DNA of 64,000 bases from Desulfotruncus arcticus DSM 17038. Lineage in GTDB: Bacteria > Bacillota > Desulfotomaculia > Desulfotomaculales > Desulfallaceae. The notes beneath the pieces are model-generated. The model saw nothing but the letters and a program-made list of their open reading frames with translations, had not been told where the DNA came from and made no database searches. Both the position numbers and the translations under genes were made by a program. The stretch covers positions 62,001-126,000 of the forward strand of contig NZ_FOOX01000010.1 in NCBI RefSeq assembly GCF_900113335.1, read 5' to 3'. Of this stretch, positions 46,480 through 54,381 are shown in pieces (position 1 is the first letter of the stretch; the number at the start of each line of letters is the position of its first letter).

Positions 46480-47076
46480 CTACCCGACCACCCGTTTCGT
46501 TATTTGAGTTGTTCTGGGAATACATAAAACGTTATCATTGGCATCTGTAAAGATGAGGTCGATTCCCAATGGGTATTCAGAGTTCTTTTCCGCCCGTATA
46601 TCCACCCAGCTGCCTGCTGTTTGCACCTTGATCCATCTTTCCCCGTCAATACCCGGGCCGGTCAGCAGCAAATCCCCATCATAGCCCAGGTTATCTGCTT
46701 CAACGATAATTGTTGCTGATTGATGGGGGTCCACCAAATCCCCCGGACAGGCTGTTTTAAGTGTCTCCTCTAAACTCAGCGGTTTGGCGTCATGCAAAAC
46801 AAGAATGAAACCCGCGCTTTGGGTTTCCGCTCCTTTGGCATACGTCAAATGATTGATAAATTTAGCAATTTCAGCTTCACGTTCAGAAACTACTTTAAAG
46901 GTTGTTTCGGTATCCAACAACATCATGGCCAGCAGCACTGTGGATTTAAAACACCCAACCTCCAGATCGACTTTCTCCGCCTGATCTTTAATATTAACGA
47001 TCAATCCCGGCCTGGACATAGCATCTACCGTCTTGCGATAAACTCTTTGTATGTCGTGGACCAAATCCAATTTCAT
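46480..47076 (-). CDS. phnH: PhnH, C-P lyase complex subunit
   Basis: 198 residues: the PhnH start pattern (DIQRVYRKTVDAMSRPGLI), CFKSTVLLAMMLLDTETTF, and LTGPGIDGERWIKV. PhnH is a PLP-transferase-like fold without PLP that forms part of the PhnGHIJ core. 20 bases after phnG. Confidence 0.93.
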   Translation of the reverse strand: MKLDLVHDIQRVYRKTVDAMSRPGLIVNIKDQAEKVDLEVGCFKSTVLLAMMLLDTETTFKVVSEREAEIAKFINHLTYAKGAETQSAGFILVLHDAKPLSLEETLKTACPGDLVDPHQSATIIVEADNLGYDGDLLLTGPGIDGERWIKVQTAGSWVDIRAEKNSEYPLGIDLIFTDANDNVLCIPRTTQITKRVVG

Positions 47077-47096
47077 AGTTTCCTGCCCCTTTTACT

Positions 47097-47519
47097 TTAA
47101 ACATCCATAGTTTGAAAGTTTACTTTTGTTTTTAACACCTTGTTTTTAAAAGCCTCATAGTTTTGTTTAATACTCTCTTCCTCAAGCAGCAGTGTTGTCA
47201 GCCAATTTTTTGTCTCCGGCAAACCCGCATTATAAGCTGCGTCTATAACCGCCAAAGCATAGGCTAAATCCGGTTCCCCCCCCTTGACGATGCCAATTCC
47301 CGGGCACCCGTTGATAAGTACTTTGGATTCCGCAATTAACACTTCACCTAAATAAAACAGGCTTCCCTTGGAGGTTTCCCTTGCTTTTACCATTACCAAA
47401 CCGTTATTGGGCTCCTCGATTGTCTTGACATCATACTTACGCGCTATTTCTTCCGACAGTTTTTGAGCAACTTTTACTGAGCCTTTGATCAAAATTTCAG
47501 TTCTTTTTTTTCTGTTCAT
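47097..47519 (-). CDS. phnG: PhnG, C-P lyase complex subunit
   Basis: 140 residues with RTEILIKGSVKVAQKLSEEI, TIEEPNNGLVMVKARETSKG and FYLGEVLIAESKV, typical PhnG. First gene of the phn operon, with AAGGAAGG before the ATG. The leader upstream holds a palindromic operator candidate. Confidence 0.92.
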   Translation of the reverse strand: MNRKKRTEILIKGSVKVAQKLSEEIARKYDVKTIEEPNNGLVMVKARETSKGSLFYLGEVLIAESKVLINGCPGIGIVKGGEPDLAYALAVIDAAYNAGLPETKNWLTTLLLEEESIKQNYEAFKNKVLKTKVNFQTMDV

Positions 47520-47594
47520 CGCTAGCCTTCCTTGTCATAACCTTCCATCAACAACCTTCCCTGACCACGCTTTACATAAATTATCTTAACTTGT

Positions 47595-47607
47595 TGCCAA
47601 GTTGGCA
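47595..47607. promoter_or_regulatory. palindrome in the phnG promoter region, candidate operator
   Basis: TGCCAAGTTGGCA is a perfect 6-1-6 inverted repeat, about 75 bases before phnG. On the minus strand it overlaps a possible promoter (TTGGCA, 16 bases, TATGTA). Candidate binders are the TetR protein encoded next door or the operon's own GntR/PhnF regulator. Confidence 0.45.
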
Positions 47608-47651
47608 GATGTAAACATCGGGTTAATAATTGTTATCTTTGTGTTAGAAAT

Positions 47652-47695
47652 AAAAAAAGCGCGCTCTATCAGTTTCCATAGCGCGCGCTTTTTTA
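47652..47695 (-). terminator. bidirectional terminator between tetR and the phn operon
   Basis: AAAAAAAGCGCGCTCTAT pairs with ATAGCGCGCGCTTTTTT with one bulge and an 8-nt loop. It lies 45 bases beyond the tetR stop and upstream of the phn promoter. Confidence 0.82.
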
Positions 47696-47739
47696 TACTT
47701 TAATCCTTAGCCCCGGCCATAAATATGGCCGGGTATACT

Positions 47740-48369
47740 TTACAACCCGGCAGCACCCTTTTCAAATACTCCCGCCGTGATTGAGGCCAGCCGGAGCATG
47801 TGCTTTCTTATTTCCTTTTTGTCTCGGCCGGGATAGTTCCTAAAAGTAATGAGTATTCCGTTTAAAGACGCAAAAAAAGCATGTGAAACCAAACGTACAT
47901 TTTCTTTAACACCTATCTTGGCAAAGCTTTCATCAAAGATATTGAGCAGGTAGCGTTCTATTTCGTTGAACCTCGCCAAAGATGTCTCATTAATTCCCCC
48001 GTCTATCATAAAATGCGACATCATTTGAAAAAAGGTATCGTGGTCTAACAGATATTCCACGAAATCGCAGGCCAGTTTTTCCATGGAGGCGTTTTTATTT
48101 TCCTCAAGCAGCTTTTCCAGGTTCTTACCTATAACTTTCGCTTCGCGGTACAGTGCTTCGACGAATAATTCATCGCGATCAGCAAAATAGCGGTATATGG
48201 ACGCCGGTGATATTCCCGCTTCGGCGGCGATATCACGCATGCCTACCTGATTGAACGGCTTGCGGGCAAAAAGGCTGACGGATGCATCAATAATTAAATT
48301 TCTCCTTACTTCCCGCTCGTTTTCCTTTAACTTAATCAAAGTGGATTTATGGTCCGGTTTATGGTGCAT
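47740..48369 (-). CDS. TetR/AcrR-family transcriptional regulator
   Basis: About 209 residues from ATG 48369 (GGGGG upstream). The N-terminal helix-turn-helix is clear: RNLIIDASVSLFARKPFNQV, GMRDIAAEAGISPASIYRYF, ADRDELF. The C-terminal ligand domain is helical and unassigned. It is upstream of the phn operon on the same strand but separated by a terminator, so it is probably an independent unit. Its target could be itself, the phn promoter palindrome or distant genes. Confidence 0.88.
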   Translation of the reverse strand: MHHKPDHKSTLIKLKENEREVRRNLIIDASVSLFARKPFNQVGMRDIAAEAGISPASIYRYFADRDELFVEALYREAKVIGKNLEKLLEENKNASMEKLACDFVEYLLDHDTFFQMMSHFMIDGGINETSLARFNEIERYLLNIFDESFAKIGVKENVRLVSHAFFASLNGILITFRNYPGRDKKEIRKHMLRLASITAGVFEKGAAGL

Positions 48370-48543
48370 TGCAGCTTTCCCCCGTAAAACCAAAGTATAA
48401 CGTAAACATTTCCATTATTCTATGCCGTAATCCGGATACCTGCAAATTAACCGGGAGTGTTTAAGCCCTCGTGCAACACCGGGCCGACACTTTTGGCGCA
48501 AACAAAAACCCCGCCTGGCTAGGCAGGATGCCTTGATAAACAA

Positions 48544-48593
48544 TTTACAATATGTTTACCTCTTTTTAAAGTAATATTACAATAAGGTTTACA
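48544..48593 (+). promoter_or_regulatory. TTTACA direct repeats before the OmpR-type regulator gene
   Basis: TTTACA occurs at 48544 and 48588, with TTTACC at 48555 and ATTACA at 48576. The spacings of 11 and 12 bases, about one helical turn, are what OmpR-family regulators bind. An autoregulatory site is plausible. The remaining intergenic stretch (48370-48543) shows only a GC-rich inverted repeat near 48510. Confidence 0.35.
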
Positions 48594-48643
48594 ATTATGC
48601 AGTATATTTAATTTAGCATTTGCATTGGATATGAGGTGGGAAA

Positions 48644-49354
48644 ATGCCTCACAAAATTCTTGTAGTGGATGACGAAAAAAGTATTCAAAAGCTAATTAGT
48701 TATAATTTACTCCGTGAAGGTTACGAGGTTTTAGTTGCCGGTGATGGCGTTAAAGCTATCGAAATCGCCAGGGATAATAAACCGGATTTAATCGTCCTTG
48801 ACATTATGCTGCCGGGGAAGGACGGTTTTGAGGTTTGCAAGCAATTAAAATATGATACGGAAACAAAACACATCTCTATTATTATGCTAAGCGCCAAAGA
48901 CGGAGAGATAGACAAGGTTGTGGGGCTGGAAATCGGCGCTGATGATTATATGACCAAACCATTCAGCCCACGGGAACTACTGGCAAGGATAAAAGTAAAT
49001 CTCCGCAACAAAAAAGCCAATAATACTGCCAAGTCAGCCATAAAAGAACTGGTTTTTGACCATATTAGAATTTTAGCGGATTCCTACGAAATATACGTTG
49101 ACAACACAAGAATTGAGCTGCCGCCAAAGGAATTTGAATTGCTTTTCCTATTGGCAAGTTACCCGGGACGTGTTTTTACCCGGTCTGTTCTGTTGGAAAA
49201 AATCTGGGGTGAAAGCAATCTAAGCGAAACCAGAACATTGGATGTCCATATTAGGTACATCAGGCAAAAAATTGAAAAGGAACCCGCCAACCCCGAATAT
49301 ATTTTGACTGTTAGAGGTGTGGGTTATAAATTTAATGATATGAAACTACAATGA
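48644..49354 (+). CDS. OmpR/PhoB-family response regulator (orphan)
   Basis: 236 residues. A complete receiver (KILVVDDEKSIQKLI, acceptor Asp in LIVLDIMLPGKDGF, conserved Lys in MTKPFSPREL) followed by a C-terminal winged helix (IELPPKEFELLFLLASYPGR, LSETRTLDVHIRYIRQKI). GAGGTGGG precedes the ATG. No histidine kinase gene lies next to it, so the partner is elsewhere. PhoB/PhoP-like sequence near a phosphonate operon invites a phosphate-starvation role, but nothing in the sequence proves this. Confidence 0.92.
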   Translation: MPHKILVVDDEKSIQKLISYNLLREGYEVLVAGDGVKAIEIARDNKPDLIVLDIMLPGKDGFEVCKQLKYDTETKHISIIMLSAKDGEIDKVVGLEIGADDYMTKPFSPRELLARIKVNLRNKKANNTAKSAIKELVFDHIRILADSYEIYVDNTRIELPPKEFELLFLLASYPGRVFTRSVLLEKIWGESNLSETRTLDVHIRYIRQKIEKEPANPEYILTVRGVGYKFNDMKLQ

Positions 49355-49363
49355 ACAGTGTAA

Positions 49364-49834
49364 TTACTCTTCAGCTACAAAACGAAAATCGCAATACGGG
49401 GCGCCTTCCATCATGGTTTGGGTACGCCTGAGGGTAATTCCTTTGTTAAAACCCTTGATTAGCGCAAAATCCCTGTTGCATGACAGCATGTAACCAAGTT
49501 CCGGCGAGAACCCCAATTCTCTGTAAAGCTCGGCATACCGGCAGCGGGTAACGTTAAAAGTCAATTTGTTATCAGTCTGATCTAAAATCTCAATTTCTAG
49601 GGCTCCACCCTTTTTCCATGCTTTCAGCACTTCCATAAAATGATTAAGTGTATTACCGCCAACTTTTTCGGCAAATTGCGCTCCCTGCTCCTCTGCGATC
49701 CTTAAAATACTGTTTTTAATCACTTTATATACGGGATCACGGCCAAATTCCAATACCAGCGCATCAATAAGCGGCCCCATAAATCTTGCTTCAAGTTCTC
49801 TCCTTAAGAGCTGGTCAATAGAATCCATCCCCAT
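49364..49834 (-). CDS. L-2-amino-thiazoline-4-carboxylate hydrolase family protein
   Basis: About 156 residues from ATG 49834, preceded by GGGGTG; an upstream ATG at 49894 has a weaker site. The C-terminal signature RRTQTMMEGAPYCDFRF and the CRYAELYRELG block match the ATC_hydrolase family (PF14196), whose few studied members open aminothiazoline rings toward cysteine. Most members in anaerobes are uncharacterised. It is convergent with the orphan regulator gene, 9 bases between stops. Confidence 0.8.
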   Translation of the reverse strand: MGMDSIDQLLRRELEARFMGPLIDALVLEFGRDPVYKVIKNSILRIAEEQGAQFAEKVGGNTLNHFMEVLKAWKKGGALEIEILDQTDNKLTFNVTRCRYAELYRELGFSPELGYMLSCNRDFALIKGFNKGITLRRTQTMMEGAPYCDFRFVAEE

Positions 49835-49974
49835 ATTTTTCACCCCAAACCGATTGATGATAACCGTGTAAAACCCTTCCCTGCTGTTTTTCATTAATAC
49901 TTCTTTTCGATTAATACTTCCTTTATAATTTCCTCTTCTTTAAAAGTTTTTTACCTAAAACGGTTGCTTAGTTT

Positions 49975-50115
49975 TTAAGTAATTTTTAAAATGTGTTCCC
50001 AGCCCAATGGAGATATGTGCTTTATAAGGTCATCATTAAAACCCTTTTGTGATTTCAGGTATTCCGTGGCTTTTTGCAGGTATGTAGTATTCCAGACACT
50101 GGTAGTACCAGCGTC
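49975..50115 (-). pseudogene. Tn3-family transposase, C-terminal remnant
   Basis: Read on the minus strand the frame ends in SVWNTTYLQKATEYLKSQKG followed by FNDDLIKHISPLGWEHILKI and a stop at 49975. The run HISPLGWEHI and the preceding WNT-x-YLQ-A block are hallmarks of the extreme C-terminus of Tn3-type transposases. About 45 codons remain; nothing recognisable precedes them. An inverted repeat GTAGTACC/GGTACTAC (about 50101-50129) overlaps the junction. This marks past transposon activity beside the toxin gene. Confidence 0.7.
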
Positions 50116-50222
50116 GTTGGGTACTACCCCGAATCGTGAAGAGGGGCGTAATTACAAAAATCTTTTCATGAGTAATATCTTAATCAATGAACTTCCTCAA
50201 AACCCACTCTTCTCTTAAATTT

Positions 50223-51246
50223 TTATTTATCTTTTAATTTTTCTAGATTTGCTGCGTCTTCTGATATTTCACGCTCAATGCAACGCTTTTCATATTCTGT
50301 TAGCGTATATATTGCATCATTATCGCTAAATGCACCAAACTCATTTATTGTGCCGCTCGGCCAACTATTATTATCCCACATGCTGATACCATATATGATC
50401 ATGGCTTGATCGTTGGGATCATCAAAATATGATTCCCACCATCCAACATACCTAGGACCGCCATATATTTGGTATGCACCTGCCGCAATAAGTAATAATT
50501 CTTCCCCGAAAGTAGCTCCTCTGCCGACAAACCCATAATGAAAATTGCCCATATCTTCACCGGTTACCACGCGACCATCATAAATATATTCATTCGAATA
50601 TCCATATTCAAGTTTATAGTCCCAATCGCCTCCAGTCCTAACTTTGGATGCGAACTCTTCACCTGTCAAGAGTGGGTAAGTGCCCATATCAATATCAAGA
50701 CTGGCATAGTACGCCATATAGGCAGCATTTTGTCTCATTATTGATGTAAATTCATCAGTTACATCGAGTCTTACTCGTGCGGTGTTTGTCATGGTGTTGT
50801 TATTGTAATTTGACTCTGTTATGGTACTATTTTTATTTACGTGTATAAGCATACTATAGTTACCGGGTTGGTTGAATATAAGGCCGAACGTAATTGTAGC
50901 CGTGTAACCAGCATTTAGGTTTGTTAATGGAATGACCCCTATTTCTTGGCCATTTATAAATAGGTGATTATTTATAGTGCTTACAGCGCTCCCTGTACCT
51001 TCATTTGAAACTTAAATTCCAATTCTACCTCCTGGCCCACAGAAGATGTTGGTGAAGAAATGGTTTCAAATGTTTTGGCAACAAGGTCTGGCACTCCTTG
51101 CCAATAGTAATTTCTAATTATATTATTGTTACTTGGGTTGGTATCTATTACACTATCATCTGCAAGTGCTGCTATGAGTTCTATTTCATGACATTGCAAC
51201 CCAGGGCCTCACTTACAAACCCCGAAAAAAAGAATATTACGCTTCA
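50223..51246 (-). pseudogene. CARDB-domain protein with C-terminal toxin-44 domain (frameshifted)
   Basis: The 3' part encodes a polymorphic toxin domain of the Bacterial toxin 44 type: FASKVRTGGDWDYKLEYG, GEDMGNFHYGFVGRG, LLLIAAGAYQIYGG, SYFDDPNDQAMIIYGI. Upstream in the same frame is a CARDB-like beta domain (NEGTGSAVSTINNHLFING ... ITESNYNNN). Its first strands (DLVAKTFETISSPTSSVG) are in a different frame; one missing A in the run near 51012 explains the break. Further up, MKRNILFFGVCK at 51246 with a good ribosome site is followed by an in-frame TGA. So the gene is broken at least once, or the assembly has an indel. It would have been an exported toxin. No immunity gene recognised. Confidence 0.68.
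51191..51215. repeat. short direct repeat, copy near the CARDB gene start
   Basis: ACATTGCAACCCA then GGGCCTCACTT; a near-identical copy lies at 51929-51953 (ACATTGCAACCCA then TGAGCCTCGCTT). The two bracket the toxin-antitoxin pair. Confidence 0.5.
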
Positions 51247-51278
51247 TATTGTAATCCCTCCATGTTTTAGTAGTTTAC

Positions 51279-51539
51279 TTATGGATTTTTTAGCGTCTTA
51301 TCGTGCTCGCCGCAATTTCTCAGAATAACTATTTCGCTTTCCCATAAAAACGTTATACGTAAACTCATTGTGGCACTAGCTTCCCAAATATCTTTTGTCC
51401 CTTGAACGCGCTTGACACGCAAGGATGGATGGTTAATATTGTCAGATATTAGTTTCAACGCTTTTTTAATGGCATCTTTTTGGTTTACATCCAGCTTTTT
51501 ATACGCCCTTTTGAACCGTTCTGTTCTTTGAAAGATCAT
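51279..51539 (-). CDS. RelE/YafQ-type toxin of a type II toxin-antitoxin pair
   Basis: 86 residues with the compact RelE-like fold pattern: FQRTERFKRAYKKLDVNQKD, HPSLRVKRVQGTKDIWEASA, LRITFLWESEIVILRNCGEH. Such proteins cleave mRNA at the ribosome unless bound by an antitoxin. Its ATG overlaps the stop of the antitoxin gene upstream by four bases, the usual arrangement. Confidence 0.82.
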   Translation of the reverse strand: MIFQRTERFKRAYKKLDVNQKDAIKKALKLISDNINHPSLRVKRVQGTKDIWEASATMSLRITFLWESEIVILRNCGEHDKTLKNP

Positions 51540-51826
51540 TTGTCCAAGTCCTCTAGGAGTTTATCAACATTATCAAAGGACTTAACTCTTCCGGAAGCCA
51601 TGTCTTCCTCGGCTTCTTTTTCGCCATCTTGCCATTCCTTAGACCAGAACCATGCCTGTTCAGCCGGTATAAGCTTCATTGGCTTTAGGATAACTTTCCC
51701 GTTTTCAAGTTCCACTTGAAAAATATCGCCATCGTTTAATGGCATATGTTCTTTCAATAACCCCAGACTAACAACACCACGTTTCTGAACCATAATATTG
51801 CCGATTATTTGTCCCAAAACAAACAT
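51536..51826 (-). CDS. AbrB/MazE-type antitoxin
   Basis: Up to 96 residues: an N-terminal swapped-hairpin DNA-binding domain (IMVQKRGVVSLGLLKEHMPL, GDIFQVELENGKVILKPM) and a C-terminal acidic arm (GEKEAEEDMASGRVKSFDNV) that would wrap the toxin. The ATG at 51826 has AAAGGGG directly against it; TTG at 51817 is better spaced, so the protein may be three residues shorter. Autoregulates the pair in known systems. Upstream 51827-52088 holds a promoter-sized AT-rich stretch and the second direct repeat. Confidence 0.82.
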   Translation of the reverse strand: MFVLGQIIGNIMVQKRGVVSLGLLKEHMPLNDGDIFQVELENGKVILKPMKLIPAEQAWFWSKEWQDGEKEAEEDMASGRVKSFDNVDKLLEDLDK

Positions 51827-51928
51827 CCCCTTTATAATTACACTATATAATAGTTTATATATTTCAGTTTTGCTGTTTTACTGTAATTATATCACTGGGT
51901 GGAAATATTTAAAACATTTTTCCAGGTT

Positions 51929-51953
51929 ACATTGCAACCCATGAGCCTCGCTT
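51929..51953. repeat. short direct repeat, second copy upstream of the toxin-antitoxin pair
   Basis: See the copy at 51191. About 20 of 25 positions agree, with a 1-base length difference. Confidence 0.5.
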
Positions 51954-52088
51954 GACACCTGATTAACTAATTAGTTTTAACAATATGTTACAGAAATACA
52001 ATATAATTTTTACTTTTAAGCAATGTATTCTTAAAGTTCAACTGTTACTATACAGATGAACTTACTTAAATCTTGGAGGTGATTTCCC

Positions 52089-52835
52089 ATGAAGCTGGAA
52101 GCAGACCTGCATATACATACCTTGGCTTGTGGGCACGGGTACAGTACAGTAAAAGAAATCGCTGAATCAGCTGCACAAGTAGGCTTAAAAATGATCGCTA
52201 TCACGGAACATGGCCTGGCCATGCCCGGAGCGCCGCACCAATACTACTTTGAGAATCTAAGCCGTATTCCAGTGGATTTATTTGGTGTTGAAATACTGAA
52301 AGGGGTCGAAGCAAACATAATAAATATGCATGGGTGTCTTGATATGCCGGAAGGTTTGTTAAAAAGAATGGATATCGTGCTGGCGGGTTTCCACGCAGGT
52401 ACAGGCATGGATGGCTTAAGTGCTGATGAATATACGGCTGCTATGATTGCCGCAATTAGAAACCCATACGTTCATGTCATAGTACACCCGGGCAACCCTG
52501 AATTTCCAGTGGACTTTGACAGAGTTATTATGGCCGGCAAAGAAAGACAAAAAGCCTTTGAGCTAAATAATAGTTCTCTTTCAGCCAGTAGACTGGGCAG
52601 TGCTACCCGCTGCAGTCAATTCAGCAGGATAATAAAAAAATATAACGCCCGCGTGGTAATTAACAGTGACGCACATATTTTCACAGAAGTTGGCAAATGC
52701 CGCAACGCCATCAATATGGCAGCCATAAACGGCCTGGATGAAAGTCATGTCATTAATACAAACATTGACAGGGTTAAAGAATACCTCTACTTACACCGGC
52801 AACACCTCCTGGATAGTGCTGTCTTACCGGCATAG
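52089..52835 (+). CDS. PHP-family phosphatase (YcdX-like)
   Basis: 248 residues, cytosolic. Metal-binding motifs of the PHP superfamily are all present: EADLHIHTLACGHGYST, IAITEHGLAMPGAPH, GVEANI, LAGFHAGTG, VIVHPGNPEF, VVINSDAHIFTEVG. The arrangement is that of YcdX-type trinuclear zinc phosphatases. GGAGGTG gives a strong start. It stands alone; no neighbour indicates its substrate. The same superfamily as the secreted protein at 10510 but not closely related. Confidence 0.88.
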   Translation: MKLEADLHIHTLACGHGYSTVKEIAESAAQVGLKMIAITEHGLAMPGAPHQYYFENLSRIPVDLFGVEILKGVEANIINMHGCLDMPEGLLKRMDIVLAGFHAGTGMDGLSADEYTAAMIAAIRNPYVHVIVHPGNPEFPVDFDRVIMAGKERQKAFELNNSSLSASRLGSATRCSQFSRIIKKYNARVVINSDAHIFTEVGKCRNAINMAAINGLDESHVINTNIDRVKEYLYLHRQHLLDSAVLPA

Positions 52836-52917
52836 CAAAATTAAACACCAACCACTCCGAGATGATAACACATGGCGGGCAGCCCATGCTCGGTCCATAT
52901 GTACCTCTTCCAAAACC

Positions 52918-52959
52918 CCTAAAATAATCAATGCCTGCATATTCCCTTTTTTCTTTCAT
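52918..52959 (-). pseudogene. vanT (serine racemase) 5' stub
   Basis: Directly after vanXY, with ATGA overlap, comes MKEKREYAGIDYFR. This is the expected start of the membrane acyltransferase-like domain of VanT serine racemases, which in vanG operons follow vanXY. Homology stops after 14 codons; the following GFGRGTYGPS is unrelated. The deletion end-point is therefore near 52917. Confidence 0.6.
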
Positions 52960-53312
52960 ACCGGATTCCCCCACAGTGTAACCACAAAGCCATCCACGTT
53001 GTTCCCGGATATCTGATAGAGAGTTTTTTCCGGTATTTCGACATGCACAAGCTTGTCCGATAAAACCGGAACATAACAAATTTCAAAACTCCGTTTGGCC
53101 AATTGAAATTGAAGGTGAATGCCGTTATAAGGGAATCTCTTTAAATAATCAGTATATTCTTCCAGCGTCAGCTGTGTTTCTCTCATCAATTCAGAATGGG
53201 GATACCCGACATAACGAAAGTGCCAGGGTTCCTGCGCGATATGTGTCAATTGCTCGCAACTTACCGGATAGCGTTCTATAAAACCATACCTTTGTAATGT
53301 CAGTGTTCTCAT
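52956..53312 (-). pseudogene. vanXY: vanXY D,D-peptidase with its catalytic core deleted
   Basis: 118 codons. The C-terminal two thirds are clearly VanXY of the VanG type: RYGFIERYP, IAQEPWHFRYVGYPHS, LTLEEYTDYLK and the tail YQISGNNVDGFVVTLW. The first seven residues (MRTLTLQ) resemble the normal N-terminus, but they join directly to YGFIERYP. The roughly 140 residues that carry the zinc ligands (S-x-H-x-x-G-x-A-x-D) are gone, in frame, leaving only the EPWH motif. It cannot be an active M15 peptidase. Its ATG overlaps the ligase stop, the native coupling. Confidence 0.78.
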
Positions 53313-54359
53313 GAGTTTGTCGCCAGACTTATCGCTGCATCCACAATCTGCCCGAATGTCATTCCAATGCCTTTCAGCATATTGGGATAGCGACTATAAG
53401 AGGTAAAACCGGGAATTGTATTTACTTCGTTGAAGATGATTTCTTTTTCCGGCGTCAGAAAGAAATCGACCCTTGCGAATCCGGAGCAATCCAGCGCCCG
53501 GTAAATGACGGAAGCCGTCTTGTTTAATGCGCCCGGCCGTATCAGGATCAATGCGGGCAGGCATATGAATTTTAGAGGTTTTCAGGGTGTATTTCTCCGT
53601 GTAATCAAAGAACCCATGAGACAGCTCTATTTCGTCAACCTCACCGATGGTAAGTGAATCATTGCCAAGGACGGCGCAGCCAACCTCAAAACCATCGACG
53701 GCTTCCTCTATGATGACTTTATTGTCATGTTGAAAAGCAACGGTAACTGCATCGGATAACTCGTCCTTTTGGAAAACCTTTGTAATGCCAAAAGAGGAAC
53801 CAGCGTTGGCCGGTTTAACAAAGAGAGGAAATGTTAGACGGCTGATCTGCTTCATCATTTCGTCTTCGATAAATCCGGACCGCAGCACGACGGATGGAGG
53901 TGTTTTGATACCGGCCAGGTTTGTTATTTTGTGAGCGATGTCCTTGTCCATGCACATTGCAGAACAAAGCGTACCACACCCTGCAAAAGGAATACCGGCT
54001 ATCGTTAATAATCCCTGTAATGTTCCGTCCTCGCCGTTTTTTCCATGCAGAACAGGAAACGCCACATCAATTCTGGTTGCAATCACTTTATTACCACGAA
54101 ATTCGAACAGTCCGTGAATATTCCGATCAGGTGAAATGATTGCTGGGACACAATCGTTGCTATCCATCCATGTGTCATTCTGAATTTTTTCAAGTGAGCC
54201 ATAATATCTCAACCAAGCTCCCTGCCGAGTGATTCCAATCAATATGGTTTCATACTTATTTGGATTTAGGTTCGTTATTACAGAGTAGGCGGATTGGAGC
54301 GACACCTCATACTCTGTAGAGCATCCGCCGAATAAAACGGCAACTTTTTTTCTTGTCAT
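53309..54359 (-). pseudogene. vanG: vanG-type D-Ala-D-Ser ligase, frameshifted
   Basis: About 350 codons in two frames. From ATG 54359 (GAGGAGTG upstream): KVAVLFGGCSTEYEVSLQSA, VFPVLHGKNGEDGTLQG, FVKPANAGSSFGITK, EEAVDGFEVGCAVLG, FDYTEKYTLKTSKIHMPARI, DTAGRIKQ. After one extra base near 53519 the protein resumes as TASVIYRALDCSGFARVDFF, FNEVNTIPGFTSYSRYPNML. Close to VanG ligases in my recollection (EKYTLKSSKI, SRYPNMMKGIG). The ligase makes D-Ala-D-Ser peptidoglycan ends that bind vancomycin poorly. The shift removes the C-terminal ATP/magnesium residues, so the gene is dead unless the base is an assembly error. Confidence 0.85.
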
Positions 54360-54381
54360 AACAATCACTCCTCAGGAATGT

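Noticed and set aside
48644-49354. VanR identity for the orphan OmpR-type regulator
   Set aside because: It is 14 kb from vanS, on the other strand and has no van neighbour; vanR is expected just beyond the right edge of the window.
52774-53079. 101-codon minus-strand frame beside vanXY and the vanT stub
   Set aside because: Only the first 14 residues of the vanT frame look real; this longer frame is chance reading past the truncation.
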